A stretch of 31,839 nucleotides of DNA from Prevotellaceae bacterium UBA6858. Lineage in GTDB: Bacteria; Bacteroidota; Bacteroidia; Bacteroidales; Bacteroidaceae. Shown here piece by piece: positions 15,900-24,500 of this stretch. Every line of letters begins with the position of its first letter. The first letter of the stretch is position 1. The DNA lies in the NCBI GenBank assembly GCA_002451695.1, contig DKDC01000038.1, positions 1 to 31,839 of the forward strand. The letters are read 5' to 3'. Under the pieces are notes generated by a model. That model had not been told where the DNA came from. It made no database searches and was given only the letters and a program-made list of their open reading frames with translations. A program made the position numbers and the translations under genes.

Positions 15900-17939
15900 T
15901 TATTCCCCGAACTTTTGGGATTTGATGTTTTTCAGCAGAACGGACATTGCCTTGGGATTGTTTTCCCTGTATTCCGCCAATATATTGGCAAACCCATCGT
16001 CATCAATGTCCGAGTTGAATATGTCCGACAGTTCATCTTCAGCCTTGGGTTGCAGTTTGATGCCGCGCCGTTTCATGAGGCTTCTCAACGCAACAATGCC
16101 TTTATTGTATTCCGGTTTCGCCTCTATGAGCATACGCATTATGTTAAGGCCGGGGTCTCCTATGTGCAGCTCGTTCAGCGTTGCAATCATATACATCATT
16201 TTCGCGTCAGGGGTTGACGCGTCAAAGTTTTCCCCAATCAGCACGTTTACATCGTCGGCTTCATTGTACCGCCCCAGTTTTGCCAACGCCCGCGACTTGA
16301 TATACAGCGCCTCCTGACACAGATGTTCGCCCGGAACTCGGTTCACGCATTCCAATGCCTTGCCATACTTGCCTGCATACAGGTTAAGCAGTGCCGACAG
16401 AAACTGTGCCGGCCAATGAGCCGCCGTTGACAGGGCGGAGGGCACTTTTTTGATTACGCCATAAAGGCTGTCATCGCATATAAGGCTGTCGAGAAAGCGT
16501 TTTGCCTGTTGCAGGGCTTCCTTTACGTCCCCTTTTCCCGTCTTTTCCTCCACAAGCAGCAAGTATTGCCTGGCAGCCTCATCGTAATTGCCCTTTTTCA
16601 AGAACTCATAGACAGCCTTGCCGCTTTCAATCTCGCTGTCAATTAGCTTTTGGTCGTTGTAGCCGTTGGAGTAGGCAATGATTTCGTTGTTGGTATAGGC
16701 ATAGCGTGGCAAAATCTCTTTCGACAGAAACAGCCCCCCAAGAGAGCGCACGCGGCTGAGTGCCACATACAGCTGGCCGGGTGCAAATATCCCACGGTCA
16801 AGATTTAGCATAACCTTGTCGAAAGTCAGTCCCTGACTCTTGTGTATGGTGATAGCCCATGCCAGTTTCAGCGGATATTGCGTGAAAGAGCCGGCAACGT
16901 TCTTTTTCAGCCTGCGTGCGTCCCTGTCGTACTCATATTTAATGGAGTCCCAGGAGCATTTAGGTACGGCGTACGTCTCTCCGTCTTTCAGTTCCACGTG
17001 TATTTCGTCAAAGGTCAGTTTTGTTACTTTGGCAAGCGTGCCGTTTGCCCATCTGCGCTGCTGGTCGTTCCGGGTGAACATTACCTGTGCGCCCACTTTG
17101 AGGTGCAGCCTGGCTTCTACAGGCAGCCTTTTTTCCTCAAATTTTCCCTTGATGCTCCCGTCGTATGTAAATTCTCGCGAATTTATTTCCGCCAGTTTTT
17201 CCCGGTTAATGGCATCCGCCGTGCGGTTCACCGCCGTAAGGGTTATCACCATGCCGTCTCCTTCGGGCTTGCAAACACGGCTGTTAAGCTGCGCTATGTC
17301 TTCCGGGGTGATTTTGTTCATGCGCACATTTCCCAGAATGCGGAGGAAATCCCCGTCTTCCTGTCTGTACACTTTTTGGAACTCTATTTTCACAAGGCGC
17401 ATTCGCTTTATGACATTTGCCTTGTAAAAGAAGAAGTTTTCCGTTTGATACATATCGCGGAGCAAATCCGTTTCCGCCCCTTTTCTTACCACAGGCGGCA
17501 GTTGGAACATATCGCCGGTGAAGATGATCTGCTTTCCGCCGAATGGGGCGTTTGTGCGCAACACCTTGCGTATTGTGCGGTCAATGGCGTCAACGGTGTC
17601 GCAGCTGACCATTGAAACTTCGTCTATGATTATCGTGTCGGCGTGGCGCAAAGCGGCGGCGTGTTCCATGTTCATGCGTCCATACACGTCTTCGGTGCAC
17701 ACTCCCATCGGAAGCCCGAAGAAAGAATGTATTGTGTCCCCGCCTGCCAAGATGGCCGCCACTCCGGTTGGCGCGAGCGTTATGAACTGTTTGTTGACCG
17801 TTTTCTGCACCTTGCGCAGAAAGGTGGTTTTTCCTGTCCCGGCGCGCCCTGTCAGGAAAAAACTGCTGTTCGTGTTTGCCACCAGCTCGCAGGCCAGCTC
17901 CTGCTGTATGTTTTTCGTGTCTTTCATTGTATGGTTCAT
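15900..17939 (-). CDS. PIF1/RecD-like superfamily 1 helicase with C-terminal helical repeats
   Basis: The 679-residue product should couple ATP hydrolysis to DNA unwinding. Walker A is GRAGTGKTT at 31-39, Walker B is IIIDEVSM at about 103-110, then FTGDMFQLPPV (motif III). Near the end of the motor are TIHKSQGLTFDKV and YVALSRVRSLGGL (motifs V-VI, UvrD_C_2 type). The domain order resembles PIF1/TraA/RecD-like enzymes. From about residue 450 the sequence is alanine/leucine-rich paired helices like TPR repeats (for example YIKSRALAKLGRYNEADDV), which may bind a partner. The open frame extends upstream, but the ATG at 17939 overlaps the preceding stop by four bases (ATGA), the typical arrangement for translational coupling; a second ATG at 17927 is also possible. 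It is the last gene of a three-gene operon. Confidence 0.88.
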   Translation of the reverse strand: MNHTMKDTKNIQQELACELVANTNSSFFLTGRAGTGKTTFLRKVQKTVNKQFITLAPTGVAAILAGGDTIHSFFGLPMGVCTEDVYGRMNMEHAAALRHADTIIIDEVSMVSCDTVDAIDRTIRKVLRTNAPFGGKQIIFTGDMFQLPPVVRKGAETDLLRDMYQTENFFFYKANVIKRMRLVKIEFQKVYRQEDGDFLRILGNVRMNKITPEDIAQLNSRVCKPEGDGMVITLTAVNRTADAINREKLAEINSREFTYDGSIKGKFEEKRLPVEARLHLKVGAQVMFTRNDQQRRWANGTLAKVTKLTFDEIHVELKDGETYAVPKCSWDSIKYEYDRDARRLKKNVAGSFTQYPLKLAWAITIHKSQGLTFDKVMLNLDRGIFAPGQLYVALSRVRSLGGLFLSKEILPRYAYTNNEIIAYSNGYNDQKLIDSEIESGKAVYEFLKKGNYDEAARQYLLLVEEKTGKGDVKEALQQAKRFLDSLICDDSLYGVIKKVPSALSTAAHWPAQFLSALLNLYAGKYGKALECVNRVPGEHLCQEALYIKSRALAKLGRYNEADDVNVLIGENFDASTPDAKMMYMIATLNELHIGDPGLNIMRMLIEAKPEYNKGIVALRSLMKRRGIKLQPKAEDELSDIFNSDIDDDGFANILAEYRENNPKAMSVLLKNIKSQKFGE

Positions 17940-18451
17940 GCTTGTTTCTGTTCTATTGCGGGGAGAATTTGCTGTGTGAGCATGGCGCTGTAGTCTTTGT
18001 CGAGAAAGTCCTTGTAGCATGAGTCTGTCAGGCGTTTGGCTTCCGCGTCAATGTTTTCGGAGTCCATGTGAATGTTTTGCGTCTTCAGCACTCCGGCAAG
18101 AAAATCCCGCATCATCCCCTGCGTTTCCATGCGCACGAAATCCTCATTGCGGAAAACTTTGTCGTAGTCGCGCTTTTGTATAAGCTCCACCTTTTTCCCG
18201 TTGAAAGCGTAAAGCTCTATGCCGTCAATGTAGGTCCAGTTGTGGTAAAGCCCCACTTTTTCCACAATGGCCACGCGGTTGCAGAAACGCACGCCCTTGT
18301 AGTATCTGTTGCCATTTGCGCTTTCGTATTCGTCGCAGATGAACATTTTCTGGCTGCTGTCCCATACGGGCGTGCAGGCTCTCGGGTTGCCGAATGCGGG
18401 CAGAATGTTGTCGAACAGGTTTTTGCTGATAGCCTTGTTTAGGTTTGCCAT
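17936..18451 (-). CDS. hypothetical protein, paralog of its upstream neighbour (helicase operon)
   Basis: The family is not recognised. The 171-residue soluble protein has no signal peptide or membrane segment. It aligns by eye with the product of the gene just upstream: both have a LPA segment near residue 17, a GNxYxxxxRxxxRxAxxxxxG block (here GNRYYKGVRFCNRVAIVEKVG), a GIxLxxxxG block (GIELYAFNGKKVELIQKR) and an acidic helical C-terminal half. The two are therefore tandem duplicates that have diverged. The stop overlaps the helicase start, so its product probably works with the helicase, perhaps as a substrate adaptor. That role is inference from position only. Confidence 0.8.
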   Translation of the reverse strand: MANLNKAISKNLFDNILPAFGNPRACTPVWDSSQKMFICDEYESANGNRYYKGVRFCNRVAIVEKVGLYHNWTYIDGIELYAFNGKKVELIQKRDYDKVFRNEDFVRMETQGMMRDFLAGVLKTQNIHMDSENIDAEAKRLTDSCYKDFLDKDYSAMLTQQILPAIEQKQA

Positions 18452-18487
18452 GGTATTACTGTATTTTCAGGTTATTTGTTTGTTGTT

Positions 18488-18943
18488 TTACGCCAGGCAT
18501 TTGCGCCTGGTCTCTTCAATCATTTCCCTTGAGAACGACAGCAGTTGCTGTTCCGGGACATACGAGCCGAGGCTTTTCGCCTGCGCTTCAAGATAGTTTT
18601 TCAGCATGATGATGCTTTGCTCTTTTGCGAAACTCTCGTTGAAGAGTTGCCAACTGCATCCGCCCCATGACTTTTGGGCGATGATTTTGGCTTCCTGACC
18701 GTCCCAGCAGAACAGCTTTATGCCGTTCAGGAACGTGTGCAGGTATCCTATGCCTATTTCGTAATATACCGCCAGACGCTTCGAGAGGCGTATGGCCTGG
18801 AAGTATGTGTTTCCAGCCCCGCTGGTGTAGCCGAGTGTCAGGAACACATTCTTTTCGGGATTGTATGTTACGTGGTCGCCCGAAAGTGCGGGAAGGGCCT
18901 TTGCGGCGATGGCGGTGAGTGATGTGGATGTTGTGTTTTTCAT
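18488..18943 (-). CDS. hypothetical protein, first gene of the helicase operon, paralog of the next gene
   Basis: The family is not recognised. The 151-residue protein has no signal peptide and no membrane segment. The conserved core shared with its downstream paralog includes GNTYFQAIRLSKRLAVYYEIG and GIKLFCWDGQEAKIIAQKS, followed by a helical C-terminal half (IIMLKNYLEAQAKSL). It starts 41 nt downstream of a TAATTTTG -7 element belonging to the dyad-type promoter. A gap of 36 nt separates it from the paralog, so the order of transcription is this gene, the paralog, then the helicase. Confidence 0.8.
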   Translation of the reverse strand: MKNTTSTSLTAIAAKALPALSGDHVTYNPEKNVFLTLGYTSGAGNTYFQAIRLSKRLAVYYEIGIGYLHTFLNGIKLFCWDGQEAKIIAQKSWGGCSWQLFNESFAKEQSIIMLKNYLEAQAKSLGSYVPEQQLLSFSREMIEETRRKCLA

Positions 18944-18983
18944 TTTTTCTGTTTTATTGTTTTACTTGTTTTTGATTACGATG

Positions 18984-19054
18984 CAAAATTATGAATGCTT
19001 TTTGTTCCTGCCAAGGCTTTTTCCTAAAATACAGGTTCCTGCCGGTTTGGAACC
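18984..19054 (-). promoter_or_regulatory. dyad-type promoter of the paralog/helicase operon
   Basis: Read leftward: perfect inverted repeat GGTTCC-N9-GGAACC (19054-19034), 18 nt, CTTG as -33 (19015-19012), 20 nt, TAATTTTG as -7 (18991-18984). The same order and spacings occur before the basic-protein gene and cas13b. An extra half site, GGCAGGAAC, starts within the -33 element and extends into the spacer (19012-19004), repeating nine bases of the proximal arm (19043-19035). The weak -33 plus an adjacent upstream dyad suggests activator-dependent transcription. Confidence 0.7.
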
Positions 19055-19081
19055 ATTTGCCTGTTTCAGGCGGGCAAATGG
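19053..19081 (-). terminator. hairpin after the basic-protein gene (terminator-like, no T-tract)
   Basis: CCATTTGCC (19053-19061) pairs perfectly with GGCAAATGG (19073-19081), starting 8 nt after the stop of the gene ending at 19090. No T-run follows; instead the stem's far side overlaps the distal arm of the operator dyad, so forming it and binding the dyad might be mutually exclusive. Confidence 0.45.
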
Positions 19082-19089
19082 TGTCCGGC

Positions 19090-19485
19090 TCACCACCCTG
19101 TGCAGTTTTGCAGCTTTCTTATGTCGCCCATGCTTTTGCTTGCCGAACGGCGCAGTTGGTAGTTGGCAAACATCCCCTCCGTTCTGCCTACATTTTTGCG
19201 TGTGGTCTGTGCCATGCGTTTTTCCACAATGCGCCGCAATATCCGCTTCTGCACGTTGTATGATTTTTTGCTGTTCCTTTCGTTAAGGCTCAAAAAAATG
19301 CCGTCGAACAGCTCCTCCTCGATTTTGCGTGTCGCCATGCGGCATGCCTCCATTGATGCGGCTTTCTTGTATGTCGTCCCGGTTGCAACCCATGCCCAGT
19401 TCCGGACAATCAGGCGGCGGCTCTTTGCCTCTTTTTCCTTGTTGTGTTTGCGTTCAGTCTTCACAGTGTTGCTCTTTTCTTTCAT
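19090..19485 (-). CDS. small, very basic hypothetical protein
   Basis: The family is not recognised. The 131-residue product is dominated by lysine and arginine (for example KTERKHNKEKEAKSRRL and QKRILRRIVEKRMAQTTRK). It has few acidic residues outside one short segment (ATRKIEEELFDGIFLSLNE), which suggests a nucleic-acid-binding protein. There is no signal peptide or membrane segment. Its reality is supported by a promoter that matches the dyad-type architecture exactly, about 70 nt upstream, and by its direction, which matches the following operon. Coding potential by itself is only moderate. It could be a nucleoid- or RNA-binding factor acting with the co-regulated helicase operon or Cas13b; this is inference. 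Confidence 0.6.
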   Translation of the reverse strand: MKEKSNTVKTERKHNKEKEAKSRRLIVRNWAWVATGTTYKKAASMEACRMATRKIEEELFDGIFLSLNERNSKKSYNVQKRILRRIVEKRMAQTTRKNVGRTEGMFANYQLRRSASKSMGDIRKLQNCTGW

Positions 19486-19557
19486 TTTTTTGCTTTATCT
19501 TGTTCCCGCCATTTTTTGCAGTGCCGGCCGCCGTGGCGGTTTCGGTGTCCGACGGTG

Positions 19558-19628
19558 CAAAAGTATGAAGCCCCCTTTGTGTGTGCAAGTTTTTTTTCGG
19601 CAATATAGGTTCTCGTGAGTTTGGAACC
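19558..19628 (-). promoter_or_regulatory. dyad-type promoter of the small basic-protein gene
   Basis: Read leftward: GGTTCC-N9-AGAACC (19628-19608; one mismatch from a perfect dyad), 18 nt, CTTG (19589-19586), 20 nt, TACTTTTG (19565-19558). All spacings equal those of the paralog/helicase operon promoter. The leader to the ATG at 19485 is about 65-70 nt and GC-rich with a possible GCCGCC/GGCGGT hairpin. Confidence 0.7.
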
Positions 19629-19785
19629 ATTAGGACGCCCTCGAAAAAGGCGTTGCGGCCTCTGCCGGGGAAAAAGAAGCCGGCATATACAGGCTGGTCT
19701 TGCGCCTTGTCTTGGCAACTTTTCCCGAAAACAATGGCAAACAATGTAACCGTTTGAACATCAATGAATTGTCAACATCTTAGTG

Positions 19786-19920
19786 TTTGTGTACAAGCGT
19801 TTTGTTTTTCAGGGCGTTGAGAGGCGGCAAAAAAAGGTCTGATGTAGTTTGAATTATGTCTGATATACTTTTTTCTACATCAGACGTAGTTTTTTCCATG
19901 TCCCATGTGGTTTTCGGGGA
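19786..19920 (-). repeat. dispersed intergenic repeat, copy C (terminator-like hairpin)
   Basis: In the leftward direction this copy has the AAAACCACATGGGACATGG and AAAAAACTACGTCTGATGTAG segments, then an extra TCAGACATAATTCAAACTACATCAGA unit (written here only to show the order; arms are TCAGACATAATT and CTACATCAGA) and CC plus seven T. The tail CCCTGAAAAACAAAACGCTTGTA matches the other copies. It lies between the CRISPR trailer and the basic-protein gene and would terminate leftward transcripts coming from the array. Confidence 0.75.
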
Positions 19921-20135
19921 GTTTTGAAAGGGGGGGCAATGGATTAGTGTTGTCCTGACGGCAGAACGGACAATTGCACCTTTGTTCCAAAACAAGGACA
20001 CCCCGGCTTTGTGCACCTGGCAATGAAAAGCCTCAGCCATATTCAGGCAGCACATTCACACAAATTCCCGACCACCCCGGAAAACCTGTTGTAAGCTTTT
20101 TGGGGGTATTCGTGCGTGTGGGGCGGGCCTAAGTC

Positions 20136-20255
20136 TTAAATGTGCAGTAGCGGCACAATGACCATATAAATATAAAATAGTATCACAAAGATTAACCCAA
20201 TAGGCCAGCATAATATGCTTACTATTTTTTCCAGTATGGTCTTTATCTTTTTCAT
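20136..20255 (-). CDS. possible 39-residue single-pass membrane peptide in the CRISPR trailer
   Basis: An ATG at 20255 opens a 39-codon frame starting MKKIKTILEK, followed by an almost uninterrupted hydrophobic stretch (SILCWPIGLIFVILFYIYMV) and ending at TAA or similar at 20136. A basic N-terminus followed by one transmembrane segment resembles small membrane peptides and some toxins. It starts 30 nt beyond the last, degenerate CRISPR repeat in the direction of transcription, and I see no separate TAnnTTTG promoter, so it would be read as the tail of the array transcript. Size is far below the known VI-B membrane accessories Csx27 and Csx28 (roughly 200 residues), so it is not one of those. 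It may be a chance frame. Confidence 0.3.
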   Translation of the reverse strand: MKKIKTILEKIVSILCWPIGLIFVILFYIYMVIVPLLHI

Positions 20256-20285
20256 CTGCTTCAAGTTCCCTTGTGTTTCTAATGC

Positions 20286-21377
20286 GTTGTAATGCCCTCT
20301 CAAAATGAGGGCTTCTACAACACATGGCAAGATGAAGATTGCTCCTTTTATGTTGTAATACCCTCTCAAAATGAGGGCTTCTACAACGGCACGGTGCTTG
20401 AGTCCGACCTTGCAACGTTGTAATACCCTCTCAAAATGAGGGCTTCTACAACAGCGCATCACAGAACTAAGAACGTTCGTCAAGTTGTAATACCCTCTCA
20501 AAATGAGGGCTTCTACAACAGACAATGGAAACAGCGAAAACAAGACTTTGTTGTAATACCCTCTCAAAATGAGGGCTTCTACAACTTGCCTCCTTATCGC
20601 CGCCATGTCCTTGCTGTTGTAATACCCTCTCAAAATGAGGGCTTCTACAACTGGCTTACAATATATTACGAACGATTGCGAGTTGTAATACCCTCTCAAA
20701 ATGAGGGCTTCTACAACTGAGTTGACTTGAACACGTCTATGCCCTTTGTTGTAATACCCTCTCAAAATGAGGGCTTCTACAACTACATATCGCCCTGTAT
20801 GTCAACGTCATCGGTTGTAATACCCTCTCAAAATGAGGGCTTCTACAACGCGCATCGCCGCACACCAGCGCATCGCCGCGTTGTAATACCCTCTCAAAAT
20901 GAGGGCTTCTACAACTACACGTAAGACTTGCGGAAATCCTGCCGCGTTGTAATACCCTCTCAAAATGAGGGCTTCTACAACCACCCTAACACTAGTAGAG
21001 CTTTCAAAAGAGTTGTAATACCCTCTCAAAATGAGGGCTTCTACAACTCGGGGGAATGCCTTATGATATCGCCGTCCAGTTGTAATACCCTCTCAAAATG
21101 AGGGCTTCTACAACCATACCGAGAACCGCCACGAGCATTGTTTGTTGTAATACCCTCTCAAAATGAGGGCTTCTACAACAGGATGAAGATGTTCCTGCAC
21201 CTGCCGAACGTTGTAATACCCTCTCAAAATGAGGGCTTCTACAACTTTTCTTTGGCGGTTTTCTTTTTCTTGTGTGTTGTAATACCCTCTCAAAATGAGG
21301 GCTTCTACAACTTGCAGCAAATCCCGCGTCTGCCTCCACAAGTTGTAATACCCTCTCAAAATGAGGGCTTCTACAAC
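20286..21377 (-). CRISPR. type VI-B CRISPR array, 17 repeats and 16 spacers
   Basis: Repeats are 36 nt, starting at 20286, 20352, 20417, 20484, 20550, 20616, 20682, 20748, 20814, 20880, 20946, 21012, 21079, 21144, 21210, 21276 and 21342. Spacers are 29-31 nt, mostly 30. On the minus strand each repeat begins GTTGTAGAAG and ends GGTATTACAAC, with an internal CCCTC/GAGGG hairpin around an ATTTTGA loop; this is the form of Cas13b direct repeats, where the repeat forms the 3' end of the crRNA. The leftmost repeat (20286) has one substitution (G for A at position 9 on the plus strand), as expected for the old, leader-distal end. All others look identical. This orientation places the leader at the right, next to cas13b. 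No spacer matched the window by eye. Confidence 0.97.
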
Positions 21378-21469
21378 ACGATTACTGTAACGTTTTTATA
21401 ATCAAAGTCTTTAATGTTTTTGATTTCCATAAAAACGCGTTTTGACTAAAAGTAATATTCATTCGGATG

Positions 21470-21500
21470 TAAAATTAGGGAAAATGAGTGTATTGGCAAA
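21470..21500 (-). promoter_or_regulatory. putative CRISPR array leader promoter
   Basis: Read leftward: TTTG (21500-21497), 19 nt, TAATTTTA (21477-21470). This differs from the consensus only in the last base of the -7. Transcription would begin about 85-90 nt before the first repeat, giving an AT-rich leader. It allows the array to be expressed independently of cas13b. Confidence 0.55.
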
Positions 21501-21522
21501 GTCTTTTGCTTTTATTTTTTGA

Positions 21523-21565
21523 GAAATTCCCCGATGCCCGTGAAAAAAGAGCATCGGGGAATTTC
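21523..21565 (-). terminator. 15-bp perfect hairpin directly after cas13b
   Basis: GAAATTCCCCGATGC and GCATCGGGGAATTTC form a perfect 15-bp stem with a 13-nt loop, starting 3 nt after the cas13b stop. The leftward 3' flank is A-rich rather than T-rich, and the only T-run (six) is in the loop, so it is not a textbook terminator. It may terminate, protect the mRNA 3' end, or separate effector and array transcripts. Confidence 0.6.
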
Positions 21566-21568
21566 TTG

Positions 21569-24500
21569 TCATTTCACTATGGCGTATCTGCCGAACATAT
21601 CCTTCATGTTTTGGGCTATTTCGGGCAGGGTGGTTATCTCCACTATTCCGCTTTCAGGGTAGGAGTTGTGGTCGAACGCGTTTCTTATCTTGCGCAATAT
21701 ATTGCTTTGCCTGTTGCCAAGGTTTCTGTGCTGCGTAAGTTTGTTCAAGATTTTGTCGAAAGACACGTAGGACATTTCTTCGGAGGCGCCAAGTTCCGGG
21801 TATTTGGCGAAGGCCCACTTTTCCAAATCAAGTACAAGCTTTACCACTTGCGGGCGGCATTGGTCGTATTTGTTGAACTCGGAGATGAGGTCTTCTTTCT
21901 GCGCGGTGTTTGTGCCTATGAGTTTCATCAGACAGCCAATGCGCCTGTCGTTCGCCAGTGCGTGGAAATCGCCGTAGTTCTTGAGTTTCATTCCTCCAGA
22001 CTCTATGGTGTACTGTTTGCCGCCTTTTTCAAAGGTGAAGGTCATTGGCATTGTTTCTGACAGGATGCCCTTGTCGGCATCGGGCATGATGTTTTTGAGC
22101 TTGAAATCCTTTCCTTCAAAATCGGCATGTTGGGTAAAGGCTTTTTTCGCCAGCATGAACAGCATGGCGTCCTGCACTTTTTGGCGGCGTATGGCCTTTT
22201 CGCATTTCTGGTAGTCGTTGCGGCTGCCGCTGAGGCGTTTTGCAAGTATTTCGTCAAGCACATTGTCCGGAAGCCTTTTGGAATAGCCGCAGCCTTGGTT
22301 TTTCCTCGCAGCCCATTTGCGGTAGCTGCTTGTCCGCCCTTCGCGTTCGCGCCAGAGTTTTTCCCTTTCCTCCACCGAGGTGAACATATGGCGCAGGCCG
22401 TCCTTGGAATCGGTTTCGCCCATAAGCATGTCCATATAGCGGTAGTTGCGCTTCCATGCGTAGAAGTTCTGGAAATCGTCGGCCAACACCCTTTTCATGT
22501 ATTCCCCGATAAGGAATGTTACATTGGCATTGTCAAAATCCACATCTTTCATCTCGGGCAGCCCTTTTAGGAAAGCTTTTATGTCTGCGTCAAACATTTG
22601 GCGCGGCAGCTCAATTGCCAGGTTCTGGCTGTTGCCGTATGTCTGTCCCAGATATTCCTGATTGGGCTTTTTCCATTTGTTTTGGTTTCTGTTCACGAAT
22701 GGCACGCTGGCGGTTTTGCCGCTTTCAATGTCCTTCGTCAAATTGGAAAGGTAGCGTTTGCGTTCCCTAAGGTATTTGTCGTAGAACTCTATGGTGTTCT
22801 TGGGCAATGCCGATGCGAAAACTTTGTATAGGAAAGGGTGGGCGTTAGGGCTTTTGCCGATGAGCCTTGCTTTTTCAAACATTCCCCTGAACTGCTGTTC
22901 CGCCTCCGGGTTGCCGTTGCTGTTGTATGTTGCTATTGCCGCTTGCATTACCCTGTAGTTTAGCCCGGTCATTTTGTCGCTTCCGTCTTCGGTGGTTGCA
23001 GGTTGCAGCTTTACAATGTCCTTTGCGAGGAAGTCGGCAAGCCTTCCGGTGGAAATCTGCCTGAAGTTCGGCTTCCCCATTTTGTTGTCGTGCGAGCTTA
23101 TGCCTTTTCTGTCCTCTTTCAGCCGTTCCAGCCGCTTTTCTGTGTCCGCGAGCATTTCTTCCACCGTATTCTTGATGAAGGCGTTCACGTTTTTGGCGTG
23201 CGCACAGCCGTTTATTGCGTCAATGGCTTTTTGCGGAAGATTCCAGAGTGCTATGCCGAAGCTTTCAATGTTTTCTTTGGTGACGGCGTCATTGCTCATT
23301 GCCTCGAACAGTTTCATGTATTTGCCGTACACCTCTTTTATGCGCTCCTCTGTTTTTTTGCTGCCTAAAAGCAGCATGTGGAAAGCCAGCGCGGGTAGTT
23401 CCAGCGTGCTTATCCTGCAGGCGGGAACGTCCTTGGCCACATACCATTTGCCGCCATACTCTTCTATAAACGGCAGTATGCAACTGTCGGTGAACTGCAT
23501 TTCCACCTTGTTGTTCTCCAGAATGTAGTGGGAGTAGGTATCGACTACATACGGGTAGTTTTCCGGGTTGCCGTCATCGCGCCTTACGTTTTCAAAATCA
23601 CGTATGCTGATGCCTGAGTTTGCAAATTTACCGTCTTCGCTTTTGCGTTCGGCCTCGATTTCGTCTATGCGCCCGTAGCCGTTAAGCTGGTGTTCTATGA
23701 CCCTTACGCGCGTTTGTCCGTCAATGCAGTTTTTGGCGGCGTTGAACAGGTAGCGCAACTTGCCCATGTTTACATGGAAACGTATGCCCTTGAACAGTTT
23801 GTTGTAGTCAATGTATTGCAGCAGCAACTGGGCGAAACGGTCGGAACTGCGCATGAGCAGCACTTCGTTGTGGTCGTCCGAAATGGTTCTGAACCTTGCC
23901 TGCTTGTCTGCCGACAGGGTGTCAAACAGCTCCTTGGGGCAACGCTTTGTTTCGTTGAGCATATCCATTGCCACCGACATACCGTCTTTTAGGGAATGAA
24001 TGCGGTCTTTGGGAAGCTTTATGCTGTGTATCCCCATGGAGCGGCAAATAATCCTGTGTTGTTCCGAGTTGGGCTTGTATGTGGAGAATATGGACAGCTT
24101 TGATATAAACAGGTTTACATATTGCTTTTCAAGGAACAGGCATATTAGCAGTGCAACTCCAACGCCCGACAAATGCAGTTTCTTCGCAGGGTCGCCGTTG
24201 TGCGACTGCAAGCTAAGGAAGAAATCCAAATTGACGGTGGCTTTCCTTTTCCCGTCATCCCCTCTTGTCTGCTTGTATCGGTTGTCCTGTATAAAGGCAA
24301 GGTCTTCTGTGCTGTAAGAGTATCGGTCTTTCATGTCCCGTAACGCCACGGTGTAATATTCGTTTACCATGTTGGCAAGAGGCTGCTCGTTTTTCAGAAA
24401 GAGGTATTCTTCGTTCTCGCTCAGACTTTTGGTCATGAAGTGCGCAGTTGTGTTTCTGTAGTTCTTCAGAACTCTGAAAACTTTGTCAAGCACAAAAAAC

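Larger units (their letters stand above)
19486..20135. other. non-coding region between the basic-protein gene and the CRISPR trailer
   Basis: These 650 bases hold the dyad-type promoter (19558-19628), a small hairpin ACGCC/GGCGT at about 19634-19652, and dispersed repeat copy C (19786-19920). The open frames here are short, use non-ATG starts or run through the repeat, and I do not support any of them. I see nothing recognisable from 19930 to 20135. Confidence 0.6.

Noticed and set aside
17940..18020. Upstream extension of the helicase frame by 27 codons
   Set aside because: It runs inside the preceding gene in another frame and adds no recognisable sequence. The ATG at 17939 overlaps the upstream stop in the usual ATGA form.
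19454..19744. A 96-codon leftward frame with a plausible-looking stretch (AGFFFPGRGRNAFFEGV)
   Set aside because: It has no ATG start, it runs across the dyad promoter and into the start of the basic-protein gene, and its second half is low complexity. It could be a remnant, but support is too weak.
19780..20055. A 91-codon leftward frame
   Set aside because: Its C-terminal half is a translation of dispersed repeat copy C. The same repeat gives similar peptides at the other copies, so it is not a gene.
20136..21401. Long open frames on both strands across the CRISPR array
   Set aside because: A 36-nt repeat plus a 30-nt spacer is 66 nt, a multiple of three, so the repeats keep one frame open and give repeated peptide blocks. 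These are artefacts of the array; only the separate 39-codon frame beyond the last repeat is kept, with low confidence.
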